Shown in pieces: positions 39,262 through 51,429 of a DNA stretch of 64,000 nt. The translations under genes and the position numbers were made by a program. The notes below the pieces were generated by a model. The model saw nothing but the letters and a program-made list of their open reading frames with translations, was not told the DNA's origin and searched no databases. This DNA is from Adineta ricciae (lineage: Eukaryota; Rotifera; Eurotatoria; Adinetida; Adinetidae): assembly GCA_905250025.1 (NCBI GenBank), contig CAJNOJ010000051.1:223121-287120 (forward strand), written 5' to 3'. Every line of letters starts with the position of its first letter. Position 1 is the first letter of the stretch.

Positions 39262-39981
39262 TCTATAAAAGATAATGATGAAATCAAATTTGACATGTTT
39301 CTGTTGAACCTTTTCTCTTCCTTCTTCCTGCGAATATTGATTGATTATGGTATAAGCCCAATAGGTGTCTACTAGATGGCAGTAATGACAAACATGGAAA
39401 GGTGTTTCAACATAGTGAGAGAGTAAACTGAAGATTACACGCATATTTATATTATATCATCGTTCATCGTTAATACAACAAGATTACTTGCTAATGAAGA
39501 CTATTTTCTGTCAATTAAACTTATTATAGGAATGTTTTTTTTATGAATATTCACAAGTACCTTGTCGCATCTATTATCAATAAATGATGAGATCATGATG
39601 TTTTTTTTGCAGAAATTTTGATGACGATATTCCGTTGTTGGTCAAGCATTCATCTGTGTATCATTACTTTATCACAAATGCTGTCGACATGTTTCATACA
39701 ATCGGAAATACATCTCATTGTTTAGTTGCAAATAAACTCCAACACGCTTTCAATTTTATGTCCTCGATTGAGATGAATATAACACAAAATGAACTATAAT
39801 TTTCGATATTTTATTAAACTTTTCGTTCGCTTGTCATCTCTCATAATGACACATGTATACTTATCGACGACGTATTTTATTATTTATATTGTTTTGTCTA
39901 GAAATGTCAAGAAAAACATGACAAAAGAAAAGAAACCATGCTTGTTTATAGGTGAACACATATGTCTATTGAAAAATAAAT
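39262..39981. other. Spacer between HSL 3' end and KCTD5 5' end
   Basis: About 720 bp, AT-rich, with promoter and 3' UTR sequence. A minus frame overlapping 39262-39444 is upstream of the KCTD5-like start and separated from it by stops or splice signals. Nothing recognised. Confidence 0.45.
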
Positions 39982-42900
39982 TCAATCTGTAAAAGATGGC
40001 ACGGAAGCGACATCACCGGTATCATTAGAAATTGATTGTCGAACGATAGTTTGCATCATGTTGATAATTTCAACATTGTACTGAGCGATTTCATTCGATG
40101 CAAAACCAAAATCCAAGTATCCATGTGGCCATTCATCGACTACTATGAAATAGTGTAGAACATTGAGTGTGGCCAATCGTCGAGCGAATTCAATATTATC
40201 ATCAATAAATGGATCTTTGAAAATAAAAGAAAAGTGAGATGAATTTTGTTTTCGAAATATGCTTGTTAGACTTACCACGTGCACATGGCTAAAAATAAAG
40301 AACATAGATTAGGTATACATAGTTCAGATATTGGCTCGAAAGAAAATGAGAAATACAAGTAGGTAGGAAGATATTTTAATCATTTATGATTGGATTTGTT
40401 ATCATTGATGATTTCTTTCTCTTTTTTAATGAGAAAAATGCTTGGTTAATATTATATTTTCGAGCAAGATCATATAATAAATGATCTGTTGTACGTTTAG
40501 AATAATGATTTGCATTGTAAAAATTTAGAAAACCGTGTGGTAAATTCTGTATCATAACTAGATGATGATCAATAGATAAAGAGCGAAGATGACGAGCAAA
40601 TGTTATTGAATCATCCAACAATGGATCCAGATGACATGCCTGAAAAGGTGGAATTTTTTCGGGTGTGATTTTTCTTTTTTTTAGAGATATCGAAACAAAA
40701 ACCAATGATGAAAAGAATAACCTTAAGCAACGAAAGTAAGAGAAATCCAGAACTTACGATCAGATAGGTTGTTGGAAATTGTCTCAAAATATCATCGGGA
40801 GCACGTAGTGGTGACATGTAGGGATGATTAGGTAGTGTTGATTCACGTAATTTTCGAAGAAGATAAGCTTGCCGTGAACCAACGATATCAGCTAAGAACA
40901 AAACGAAGAATGAAAAGGTACAATGATTATTTAAAACATTTTACATAGTCGAGCATAGTATGTATCTTCACGCATTCGACCAGAAGCCTGTACTTTCGGT
41001 TGTGATTGTTGTTCAGGAACAGTTGGTCGTACTGATGGACTAGCGACGTTGTTCTGAAGGTCGTTTTCAGGTGTGATCTGACTACCTTTTGTCGAAGTAA
41101 GTTCGTCTTGAGGTGGTTCATTGTCAACTTTAATACCAGCATAAGCTGCAAGACAACGCCAGAGAAATCCTGTATTCAACAATGGATCCATAATAGCCAT
41201 TAAACGTGACGGTGACATACTGAAATCGATACGACAATTCAATATATGATTTATCGATTAGGCAAATTTACTGCATTACCTATAGCCAAGAAGAAATGGC
41301 GTGTAAAAGCAAATGATTGCATCGGGCTTTCGTAGTCCAACTTCAATAGCTTTGATAGTTACAGCTGTGATTAAATTTCCACCTGCACTATCACCAGCTA
41401 AAAGAATTGTTTTGCCCGTCCAACCAAGTTTACTAGCATTTTTTAGGATCCATGCGTAAGCATAGAAACATTCCTCAATGGCGCGCGGAAATGGATATTC
41501 AGGTGCAAGAGAATAGTCTACGGAAACAATCGGTATTTCCAAAGCTAACGCCCATGGTCGTAAATAGACCTAAATCAAGAAAAGTCTTTTGAATTCGATT
41601 CAATTAAATGAAAACAATTTACTTCGTGAGTTGTTGATGACGTGGCAATAAAACCGCCACCATGAACATGCATTAAAATTTGATCACTCATTGGTAAAGT
41701 TTTCGTCGCTGATGTTTCCAAGTCACCTTTTCGTAACGGAAGCTCACTCATACCTTCTCGTACTTGACTAGACAAAAGTTTGACGTTCACAAGTTGTTTC
41801 GGTTGGGCACTACCCGAACCGGTTGGATTATCTGAACCTGCGCCGATAGTGCCTGATACTTGCCCTTTCGGCTCTTCTACACCAGCACTGGCCGTTGGTG
41901 GTGGAACAATGATTGAATCCAGTTCTATCGGTTCTGGTCCAATTTGAAAATACTTCGAAACAGTCACACTAGGTGCAATATAGCGTGAACCCATTTTAAT
42001 ATAATCATGATCAACAAGGTTCCAAAACGATTTACAGAATAAGTAATCACAGTCACGAAATATTGTGGCGCACTGAAATTTATGTTAACGAATGCATTTC
42101 AATCAACCAGTGTTCGTGAATTCAAACCTTTTTTGCTCGTTGTTCAGGAAATAGTATATACTTCGGTGCAGTGGCAAGACGAGCAGCTGCAAAAGGAATT
42201 GATCGATTGTATGTTTCATGATAAGTAGCTAGACCAGCGAGCAGGAAAGTAAGCATTGTTTGCATTGATTGTGCAAACTTAAGTAAGAAGAGAAATGTTC
42301 GGAAAAATAGGCGGCAGTGACCGAATTTGCTCCTACCTGAAATCCACACGTTCTACCAAAAAAATATTCCGAATCAAAAGCAACAATTCTGAAATATTCC
42401 AATTCGACATCTAATGGTACTTCATTCGCGTCGATCTAAACGACGAAAAAGTAGAACACTATTGAGCTAGATTTGATCTCTTACACATAGAACTTTCTTG
42501 CAGGAATAATCAACCATTTTCACCGAAAACGAAAGAAGATGCTGCATGCCAACGAGAACTTTCGTCCAGGATTCCAAGTCTTGAAATAACCGTGATGAGT
42601 ACATCAGATTAAACAGAAGACCAACACGTTTCGTATCAACTTGTCGGAGAATATCTAGTGTACGTAAACATGCTTGACCATGTGCAACAGCCAATGTTCG
42701 ATAACCGTTGGCTCGAATCTAAAAGAAAACAATTAAATAGAGAGATATTTACGCTGTTTTTTCTCAGAGTTTTACTTCGGTACTATAGTCAAAATGATGA
42801 AAATTGTCTCGTAAGTATTGTATTAATGGTACGGATAGTTCAACTGAATGTAAAATTTGAATTAGAAGATGTTCAAATCGTCGGCAGACATCGGTTTTTT

Positions 42901-43393
42901 GTTGAGTAAAATAATTACAATTAACTTCTGCTAATTCACGTAGTTGATTGTAGGTTAATTCGAAATTAAAATCTAGATCGACTGTTTCCGGTGCCGAGTC
43001 TATATTGGGAGCACATGTTGTCGGAGATTTCAGATTGTAATTCAATCCAGATGGAGTTGTTGCTGAACTGCGCATAGTGTGAGGAGAGTTTACTAGAAAC
43101 GGACTTGAAGTTGATAGAGTTGGAGCAGATTTTGGCGACGTTGAACGATTACGTGTTGGTAATAAGCGTTTGGTAAATGGGCTGAAAAATGATAATGATG
43201 TGGAAGATTTATTATTCGTATCAGTTAATTCGGCTGAGGCTGTAGGCTGAGATTGTCTTGAAAAAGAAGACATAAGACGTGTTGCAGCAGCAATTGGTCC
43301 GATGGACAAACGATCAGTGAAGGAACTTGATCGGCGTTCTTTTGCGCCTATTTGTTCATTATTGACTGCTAATAACTCTTCGTTAGTAGACAT
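39982..43393 (-). CDS. LIPE: Hormone-sensitive lipase with two alternative 3' exons
   Basis: MSTNEELLAVNNEQIGAKER opens a Ser-rich leader, then the HSL N-terminal domain (LTYNQLRELAEVNCNYF; AVAHGQACLRTLDILRQ). The catalytic domain has the oxyanion motif ILMHVHGGGFIATS, YSLAPEYPFPRAIEE and the nucleophile GDSAGGN. A regulatory insert lies around PSRLMAIMDPLLNTGF to MREDTYYARL. After PTTYLI two exons are available in the same phase. X1 (40376-40639) gives ACHLDPLLDDSITFARHL, then LPHGFLNF and a stop at 40376. X2 (40276-40288 plus 39982-40214) gives PCARDPFIDDNIEFARRL, then WPHGYLDF and a stop at 39982. Each carries a catalytic Asp and His. The enzyme hydrolyses stored acylglycerols and sterol esters. 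Confidence 0.92.
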
Positions 43394-44676
43394 ACTAAAC
43401 AAAAAAGATTTCGTGTGAGTATCGATTCCATTCACAGTAGAACACACAATAACCGAAGCAAAATAAGCGAGTTAAGAAGAACGCAAACAGAAGTACTCTC
43501 GCAGTATACATTATACATTCAAATGCACGGAATAAGAATATAGTCACTTACTTGTAACGAATGGAGACAGGAAATATTCTAAATGTAATATCGAATAACA
43601 TACAAAACAAGTGAGTCAGATATTGAAACTCGTGAATCATCAAGTCTGAAAATAAGACTCGTTTTTTCCCATCCTTTTTCGTTTCATGTACTGATTCAAA
43701 GTGACTGGCGTGATAATCAGCTCAGATTTTTAACAGTTGATCAGCAGATACGCTTACTTACCAAGTTGGAAATGGAACTACTATGGTTGTCATTTGGTAC
43801 AGTTATTATTAATCATGTAATAACGCGAATGTTTGGTTAGTTGTCAGTGAAAAGAAACAAATGATAATTTTGACGTGTAAATGTCAAAGTCGAAGTTAAC
43901 GTAGGAAGATATGATATTTGTACGTTGTTTATTACGGGTTTCTTTCTTAATCAATATTTGTGAATGGCCTCCTAAAATCTATTTGGAGAGGAAAAAACTA
44001 GTCTAGAATAAAAATGACGTCATTGTCGGGTGTTCGTATCTTTATTGGTCAATAAAACATGTTAGCGTGACAGACGAATAGCTAGTTTTTATATATTCAC
44101 TTGTCGATGTGTGACAGAGTACAGTGATTTCTATTTGATCACTCGTTTTACTATTCTATGCATATTACTTATTATTACGACATAACACTCGAGACAGAGA
44201 GGAAGTGTCAAACAATCTGATCTTTTTTGTAATCACAGTCATACACATGTATAACGATCATGAAATGGAAATGAGATAGTCAGTAGAACAGAAAAAACAG
44301 AGATAGTGATCTCTATCTTTACTGGTGAACTCATATCCATTGAAATCAACTTTTCGAATGTGTAGATCGACAATGGGTTTAGAAAATATTTCTGATAAAA
44401 TCTGTCGAAGTAACTATTAACGATTCATTGTAAACATATTGGGAACCTATTAGAATTTAGGCAATAGATGTCCTTAGACGTGGTCTACGACCGATGATCC
44501 AAAGATGTTCAGCGGAGTAAAAAGCATACGATATATAATACCTCGTTTTTCATAAATGTGTTTGTTATTTGAAATCAACAACAAGAACAACAAAACAGTA
44601 CAGATAACAGGCAAAAAAAGCTGCCGACACTAAATTGTTGGACATGTAAAATTCCTAATAATAATAATGCACATTA
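43394..44676. other. HSL upstream spacer
   Basis: About 1.3 kb between HSL and fibrillarin. The part next to 43394 includes a TTTAG acceptor just before the start codon, so HSL probably has a noncoding first exon further up. No other gene is recognised. Confidence 0.5.
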
Positions 44677-46279
44677 TTAGTCTTCCATATCTTCTTTTGT
44701 ATTATTTTCTTCTTTCGTTTTGCTCTTTCCAATTGGTCTAAAATATTCGTTTATGGAAAACAAATCAAGACTTTGGGTAAGTTAAACGTACTTGTAAACA
44801 CCAACGACAACGGCGTGGTCACGTTCGTATGGTTCAAGTGTGATTTGCTCTTTGGGTTTAAGTTTTTCACTTTGAAGTTTCTTAACCTCATCAGCAAACA
44901 CAGCTTCAGGCTGAGCTGTTGAATCAATGCAACTTGCCTATAAACAATACAAAGTAGTCTTTAATCTCGCGAACATCGTTCTTTGTTACTTTAATTGAAA
45001 TAACGAAATTTCCATTGTTTTTAAGAAAGTGATGCGCGTTCAATGCCACAATACGTGCTTGATCGGGTTGAGCAACATCAGCGAAGATGGTATCGACCAT
45101 ACCTAAATATGTTGTCAAGTAATTTGTGAGACTTGATAGTATTAAACAAACCAATCAATATGCGGTATTTGTGTGGATGACGAGCATCTTCAATAATTGG
45201 AATAATATTCGTTCGTTTTTTAGCAACATTTAACAAATCACGACCCGATCGATGAGAGAATTCGACTGCATAAACGAGACCTTCCTAAAAAAAGAAACAT
45301 TATGTCGCGTATATATAACGTTGACCGAATGAGGAAAAGATCGTACAGGTCCAACAATATCGGAAACATGAGATACAGTTGTACCATTAGCTGCACCAAG
45401 GTAAAGTACTCTTGAACCAGGTGGCATATGAACATTGTCAACACCACTAAGAATAGCAGCACCTAACTTCGATCGAAATGGATTCCACACACGATATTCA
45501 ATTTTTTCTTGATTTTCACCCTGTTGAACAAAATTAGTTCTCGTTTCTTTTTGATAAAGATATTTTCTGGCGACGACTTACATCAACACTGACACGTTTT
45601 TCACCATAAACACTTTCTCCCACGACCATATTTCGTGTCAACAACATGTCATCATCTTTGGATCGAGCGATAAATACACCTGAAGAGTAATAGAATTGAA
45701 TTTCAAGGTAAGACAATATACGTATATCCATATACAAACCTGGATGGCGATGTGGTTCAACGACGATCTTTCGTCCACCAGCACCACCACCTAGTCGAGC
45801 AGAAAAACCCACTTTTGTCTAGCTATCTAAAGAATTCGAAATTACCTCGGCCACCACCACCTCGACCTCCGCCCCGGCCACCTAATAAAAAACATTCATC
45901 GATTCGTTCAAATACGTAACGATCACTTACGTCCACCTCCACCACGAACTCCACCACCTCGTGGGCCACCTATTAGTTGAGATATGCATTATGCGAAATT
46001 TACTCAACTTTCAGTCGAACTTACCTCGACCACCACCTGAAAGAAATAGAAATAGTATAGAATAGATTAACTCAATGAAAACTCACCTCGTCCACCACGA
46101 AAACCGCCACGGTCGCCACCGCCTACAAGATCGTTTTTTAGCTGAACTGAACATTTGTTCGAAACATACCTCGTCCACGTCCTCCGCCGCCGCCTCTGCC
46201 ACCACGAAAATCTATTTCGAATATAATACGAACTGCAAATCAATGGCGCTAAGTTTTCTCGCGTACCTGGTCGTCCCAT
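44677..46279 (-). CDS. FBL: Fibrillarin, rRNA 2'-O-methyltransferase
   Basis: A 13-nt first exon (46267-46279, MGRP) is followed by a run of very small phase-1 exons that together encode the Gly/Arg-rich domain, one of them only 12 nt (46025-46036). The catalytic part reads [58 protein letters not shown], the SAM-binding [58 protein letters not shown] and [17 protein letters not shown] hydrophilic tail ([19 protein letters not shown]) extends past the usual end. Fibrillarin is the box C/D snoRNP methylase of the nucleolus. All motifs are intact. Confidence 0.96.
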
Positions 46280-46977
46280 TCTTTCAGTTGAAATCACTCA
46301 GACAAAAACGGATGTTAACAAGTTCAACTTTTGGGTTTAGTGAAAATTTCGATTAAGGCAAATTTTGCATCGATATCAGCGTGCCAATCAACACTCATTC
46401 GACTGATTCCCATACTGGTGTCTGAAACTAATAAAAATACCGATAATTTTTCTAAATTAAAAAAAAACTTGTTTCATATTCTTTTACCTGATGGTTTCTG
46501 TCCTATTTTCTAAGTACATGGTATAGATGGCAGTAGTAACAATACTTGAACGTAGTATGTGATGATACCGGTCTATCCTATCTTTAGAAATAGTTACACA
46601 ATTGATGGAAAAGTTTTGTTATTCATTTTGTTGAAAACGAATACATAAAAGAAACCGAGGCTTTAATGATCTTATTTATTTTTGTAGAAACATAGATTAA
46701 ATATGAAGTCATGCTTTGTTTGATATAAACGTCGAAATTAATACGCTCCTATAAATGAAAAATCTCCAAAAGTTTTTCCCGAGATATCGCATAGCATTAT
46801 ATATAACATCCTCCTTTCAATATCTTCAGTATTTGTATTCGTAGTATCATTAATAATCCTAATCCATGGTTTTGCTTGTCGCTTAAAATAGTGTATTTAT
46901 ACCATAGTACGGGCATTTCAACTTGTTTTCATACAATTCATTGTTTACTATGAACGTCGGATCCACAGGAAGAATCT
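46280..46977. other. Fibrillarin upstream spacer
   Basis: About 700 bp with the fibrillarin promoter and the 3' flank of the next gene. A 92-codon plus frame across 46075-46356 overlaps the antisense of GAR exons and is a shadow. Confidence 0.45.
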
Positions 46978-47773
46978 CTAAAAACACCATGTTGCCTGTT
47001 CTCTAGTTTGATGTTCCAAATGGTAATGTTTGACAATATCAGATGAATTCATTTTCGGCGACAACGAAGAAAACCATAGATTAACAACATCGTCAACCGT
47101 TTTCTCGTTGATATTGTCGTGAACTGGAGAGGAAAATGAATAGAGTAAAATCTCGTCATCAAGATCAGCGAGTTTCACATATAAACGAAAATTTTTCAAT
47201 GTCGTGGCATTCGTTAATGTCTCTGACGCATAATAATAAACAATTGGATAACCAAGTAGATAGCCAAACGTTGTGGTGTGATTCATCGGTCGGATTAACT
47301 TTGCCCATTCTTCGTTTGTTTCATCGTCAAAATCAGTCTGTCGGCTTTGTTGATGATCAATCCATAAGAGATGATTACGAATCTAGTCAACAAACGTAAG
47401 GTGATCCGAATCAATAGGAAAAGCGAAGTACCTCATTTAGTATAGTATGGCATCCTGTGATAGTTATCGTGTTTAAATCAATGATCAGAGCGGAGTTCGA
47501 TATATCGATTAGTCTTGGTAAATGTGTACTATTGAGAATAATCAGATCGTTTACTGAGTATTTTAATAAAATTGATCGAAATGGCAAATATTTCGATAGA
47601 TCGTTCAGTAAACTTCTCATATTTTCTATTGAAAATGGAAACAAATCGAACAGATAAGCTGATTTCAAATTTGCGTTCAAGCATAACAATTGTGCAAACA
47701 ATTCTCGAGTATATCGATGATATTTTCGATGAATATGTTGAAAAAAAATGTTTTTTACATCAGTAAATTTCAT
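46978..47773 (-). CDS. Two-exon protein, possibly C1orf74/UPF0739 (DUF4504)-like
   Basis: Exon 1 (47773-47432) joins in phase across a 49 nt intron to exon 2 (47382-46978), 248 residues in all. It reads MKFTDVKNIFFQHIHRKY, LLCLNANLKSAYLFDLFPF, NDLIILNSTHLPRLIDISNS and NTITITGCHTILNE. Exon 2 has HLLWIDHQQSRQTDFDDETN, TTTFGYLLGYPIVYYYAS and EILLYSFSSPVHDN. There is no signal or membrane helix. The length, the 'FD..' and 'LGYPIVYY' strands and the late 'YSFS.P' segment recall vertebrate C1orf74 (269 residues, uncharacterised), but I am not sure. The gene itself is well supported by the two long in-phase exons. TAF11 lies 57 bp upstream. Confidence 0.65.
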
Positions 47774-47829
47774 CTGAAGGAAAGAACAAAAAGCGAGAGA
47801 AAGAAAAACACAGAATTGATTAGTCAAAA

Positions 47830-48384
47830 TTAATGATATCTCGATTTCCTTTTCGACTTCCACGTTTTTCTTTGTAGGCAATGGCTAGTATTATTAATAC
47901 GTCTGTATGCTTCACGTAAATGTTTAGGTTCCAATGGTGTTGTCTTATTTTCATTCTCTCGACGTTGAATTTCGAGTGCTTCTTCAACTAATTCACCAAT
48001 AAAAACTTTAGCTATACCTGCCATAGCTATGACAACGTTCGACGATGGTATTGTGCCGGTAATTGAGTGCATTAAACGTTTAATTGAAACTTTGGAAAAC
48101 GCCGAACGACGATACATTTCATATCGATCTAATTGTTCATCGCTGAAGTTGGATACGAGTACTTGAAGTTTGATGTTAGCTTCTTCGTCGACCGGTTTTT
48201 GATAAGCACGCATGACTTTGGGAACTGGTGCTTCAGCCGGTTTTGATTCGGCTTTGACTGGACTAGTTGTTTCCATATGTGAAGGAGAATTTGCTTCATC
48301 TGCTTGTTCAATCTCGTCATCTTGAGTTGGAGGCTGGAAAAAACTGGAATTATGATCATTGTTATCGTTAAGAAAATGCTCCAT
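47830..48384 (-). CDS. TAF11: TFIID subunit 11 (TAF11)
   Basis: A single-exon frame of 184 residues. An acidic, low-complexity N-terminus ([20 protein letters not shown]) is followed by the conserved histone-fold domain: [58 protein letters not shown], then [13 protein letters not shown]. This is the hTAFII28 fold that pairs with TAF13 inside TFIID at RNA polymerase II promoters. The last 20 residues are basic and not conserved with vertebrates. It is unusual here in lacking introns. The ATG is the first Met of the frame. Confidence 0.93.
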   Translation of the reverse strand: MEHFLNDNNDHNSSFFQPPTQDDEIEQADEANSPSHMETTSPVKAESKPAEAPVPKVMRAYQKPVDEEANIKLQVLVSNFSDEQLDRYEMYRRSAFSKVSIKRLMHSITGTIPSSNVVIAMAGIAKVFIGELVEEALEIQRRENENKTTPLEPKHLREAYRRINNTSHCLQRKTWKSKRKSRYH

Positions 48385-48489
48385 TTCTTTTTTACAAATC
48401 TAAAATCAATTAAATTAAAATCTATCTTTATTAACTCAACGAGAAAGACACGTGTTTAAAATCAATTCTCAAAATAGAAGAAACCTATA

Positions 48490-49513
48490 TCACGGTGACA
48501 ATCGTTCGTAGACCCAGCCATCGGTTCCTTGATGAGTAATAGCTGGATCTATTGGAATGGTTTCCTTGGCATTAGATGTAAGACGACGAAATTGGATACG
48601 ATCAGATAATCGATTGCTTTGACCTTGATAAAATTCAATAGTGTGTGGTACGACACGAAAACCACCCCTGAAAATAAAGTAGTCAAGCAACGAAAGAAAT
48701 GATGAATTCTTACCATCGTTCCGGCTTCTCAATTGGTAAATCACTGTCGATATATTTCTGCCGTTGATCAAGTAAAAACTATTGATACAGAAAAGCACTT
48801 GTTGTTTTTAGACAGCTTAGCAAGCGAGAGAAATTACTTGTCGGCTCGGTATAGGTTGACTTTGTTTACTGATCGCTCCACTAATTTGTGAATCACGCGG
48901 ACGCGATTGAAAATATTCTTTAGATTCAACATCCGATAATTTCTCCACTCGACCATCGATTCGAATCTATGAGAAATCCTTTATATATGCATTTCAAAGA
49001 TTCTGTGAACTTACCGATCGTGACATCGATGACCAATAGAAACACATCGATGCTACTGGATTGCTTTCCTAGATAGTTATGTCATAGTTTTATCGATGTA
49101 AAATCCTTATCAACTTACGAGTTCTTGCCCTTTTCGACTATCATAATTTGTGAAAAACTTGAAGCCATTCTCGTCGAAATCTTTCATCAATAAAAATCGA
49201 CTGGACGGCACTCCGTCTCTAATCAAGAAACATAACAGTTCAACAAAACAAATTAAAACTGATCCTACTTTGTCGCTGTTGACAAACAAAACGCATTTGG
49301 TTCGTCGACATATTCATATGCTTCTTCGAACCATTTTTTGAATTGACTGATTGGTTCTTTCGCTACGAGATGTTCGATACCGAAAAATTCGTGCGGTTGT
49401 TTATACGGCTTGCGAAGAGCTAAGCAAAGTACGAAATATGGTCCCCAAGATCTTTAGAATAGGTATTTACCAGCAATATTAATATTCGAGTGAATGTGAG
49501 CTTGTGGCTCCAT
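48490..49513 (-). CDS. PNPO: Pyridoxamine 5'-phosphate oxidase
   Basis: Starts [20 protein letters not shown]. It continues [47 protein letters not shown] and [13 protein letters not shown], the FMN phosphate-binding region. Then come [57 protein letters not shown] and [20 protein letters not shown]. It ends [10 protein letters not shown] and [10 protein letters not shown], matching the vertebrate terminus. The enzyme oxidises pyridoxine or pyridoxamine phosphate to pyridoxal phosphate with FMN and oxygen. About seven exons with 50-60 nt introns; no mitochondrial leader is evident. It is divergent with the TP53INP-like gene. Confidence 0.95.
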
Positions 49514-50122
49514 AAACCTGCAGAGTAAACGAATAAAACGCATGAGAACTAGAACAAAATGCTCGAATTCATACTGTTAAGAATGGCGGTAGAGATGAAC
49601 AGCAAAATCGAGTGACTGGTTAAATGATAATTACCTCAGATTTGCTTCGGCGTACTAGTCATGACAGACAAAAAAAAGTATATTTGTGTCAATTGATTGC
49701 ACAGCGTCCAACGAGTGACTGGAAAATGTCGAATAGATGTCGTTCGCTTCCACAAATCAATCAAAATTCTATTGATGCAAAATATTTTTTGTCTTTATCA
49801 AATGTGATAGAAAATTTTACGCAGATAATTAGAAGAAAGAACTCTTTTTGATTGGTTTGCACTTTTCTGTTAACAGGTGACTCAATGTCATACGACAATC
49901 GACGGCTGAAACGAATCCGAGACGATTTTTTCCTCTTTCCTTATTTGATCATCAATCTTGTCATATTTTCAATTCACGTGCTCGATAGAGGAAAAAAGAA
50001 AACATATTTCTTCGCCCTTCACTTTCCATAACAATGAAGAACATCTACTTAAACGTGTTTGTATACATTTTCGCAAACGAAACGCAGTACCATATGTAGA
50101 TTTTCTTATTTAAGGCCATAAG
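49514..50122. other. Divergent promoter region PNPO / TP53INP-like
   Basis: A 610 bp spacer between two divergent genes, probably carrying both promoters. No open frame of interest and no clear repeated motif were seen. Confidence 0.5.
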
Positions 50123-50912
50123 ATGTACAAAGTTTTCACCGCATTGTTGTCGAAGACAACATCCCCAAGCAAGGAACTTTTAAAAACCAATGTAGAACAT
50201 AAAGAAGATGACGACTGGGTTTTGGTTTCCGATGCAGGTACATCACTTTATTTTGCACGGTTAATCGCCTATATACACATGTTTTGATTAGTGATGATAA
50301 CACCGACAATGAAAGGTAATACTATTATGACGAATAGTTGGATTGCAACGCCGCCATTGATTAAAAACGATGCATCAACGATGAATGTTCATCATTTTAA
50401 TCCAATTGAAAATTTACTAATCGAACATGCGAGTATGAATATTGAGTAGGATTGCTTTTTCTTGCAGTCAATTGTTGAATGGTTTAGGCATGAGTGTTTA
50501 TGAACAGATTGCTTCGAAAGCAGCAAATAAACGGCAGAAAAGTACGGTTCACAAAATGGATGAAGAAATTGACAATGATGAGGATGAGGACGAAGATGAA
50601 CGAACATTCATTGAGTATCAAGTACGTTAGATTTCACGATTACTCATTACTCATTTTTCTATGTAGAACTCAAATTTAACTTCATTTCTCAATCAAAACT
50701 CATCTGTGACGAACCTTGATTCATCACTTATCGGCCATCAACGCTATTTGAATCGTTTACATCAACGGCGTAAACGGTCAACTAAGCCGTCATCATCAAC
50801 TAGCAACGATGATTCGAAACAATTGATAAATAAAGCCATTGAACGTCAACGTTTAAACCATGCACGTTCTCCTAAAATTCTTTTTCAACAATCGTCTCGT
50901 TTAATTCACTGA
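50123..50912 (+). CDS. TP53INP: TP53INP/DOR family autophagy regulator
   Basis: Exons 50123-50237, 50292-50432, 50488-50621 and about 50667-50912. The N-terminal motif EDDDWVLVSDA is the LC3-interacting region of the family (W-x-x-V after acids). The middle exon gives SWIATPPLIKNDAS and ENLLIEHASMSVYEQIASK, the second conserved block of vertebrate TP53INP1/2, which the chosen splice site restores exactly. An acidic run follows (EEIDNDEDEDEDERTF). The C-terminus is basic with RQRLNHARSPKILFQQSSR. Vertebrate members shuttle between nucleus and autophagosome and promote autophagy and transcription. The two conserved blocks make the assignment firm. Confidence 0.9.
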
Positions 50913-51429
50913 AAGCCTTTGTATACCTTCCAGAATCTTACAGTAACAACCGTCTATTTTTTTTTCTCGCACTACGATTATTCCATTCGATGTACATAAA
51001 CTATCTTCCTTTTCGATACCCGTGTATTTCTGTAGCAACGAATTGCATTTTCTTGTCTCTTGATACTGTACTATCTAACTTCCGGATGTTTTTAGCATTC
51101 TTACACGATCTGAAAGCCCTTGAACTGATATCTGCATGCTATTTTTCTACGATTTGGTGTACATGAAAAAAAAAACGTTTCTTTTCTCCTCTTTCCTTTT
51201 ACTGCAGTTTTGTGTAAAAGTATGTGCACCATATTTTGAAAAGAGAACAAAAATGAATGGTAAATATAAAGAAGAGAGGCCGAATGAGAGAAAAAGTAAA
51301 GAACTATGGTGTCGTATTTTTTTGCTGTACTTCAAAGAAAACTAATGACTGAATTTTTAGATTGTTAGGAAGAAAACCTTGCTGCTGCTGTTGATGGTGC
51401 ATTTAAATCGATGCTCAATCAGCTATTAG
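50913..51429. other. 3' flank of TP53INP-like gene, coding-like segment at end
   Basis: About 500 bp that should include the 3' UTR. An acceptor-like site at 51368 is followed by an open stretch to 51440 that reads like protein (EENLAAAVDGAFKSMLNQ) and then stops. Its gene is unclear. Confidence 0.4.

Noticed and set aside
46067..46356. Plus and minus frames across the fibrillarin GAR exons
   Set aside because: They read through short introns of the fibrillarin gene; the spliced GAR model explains the sequence.
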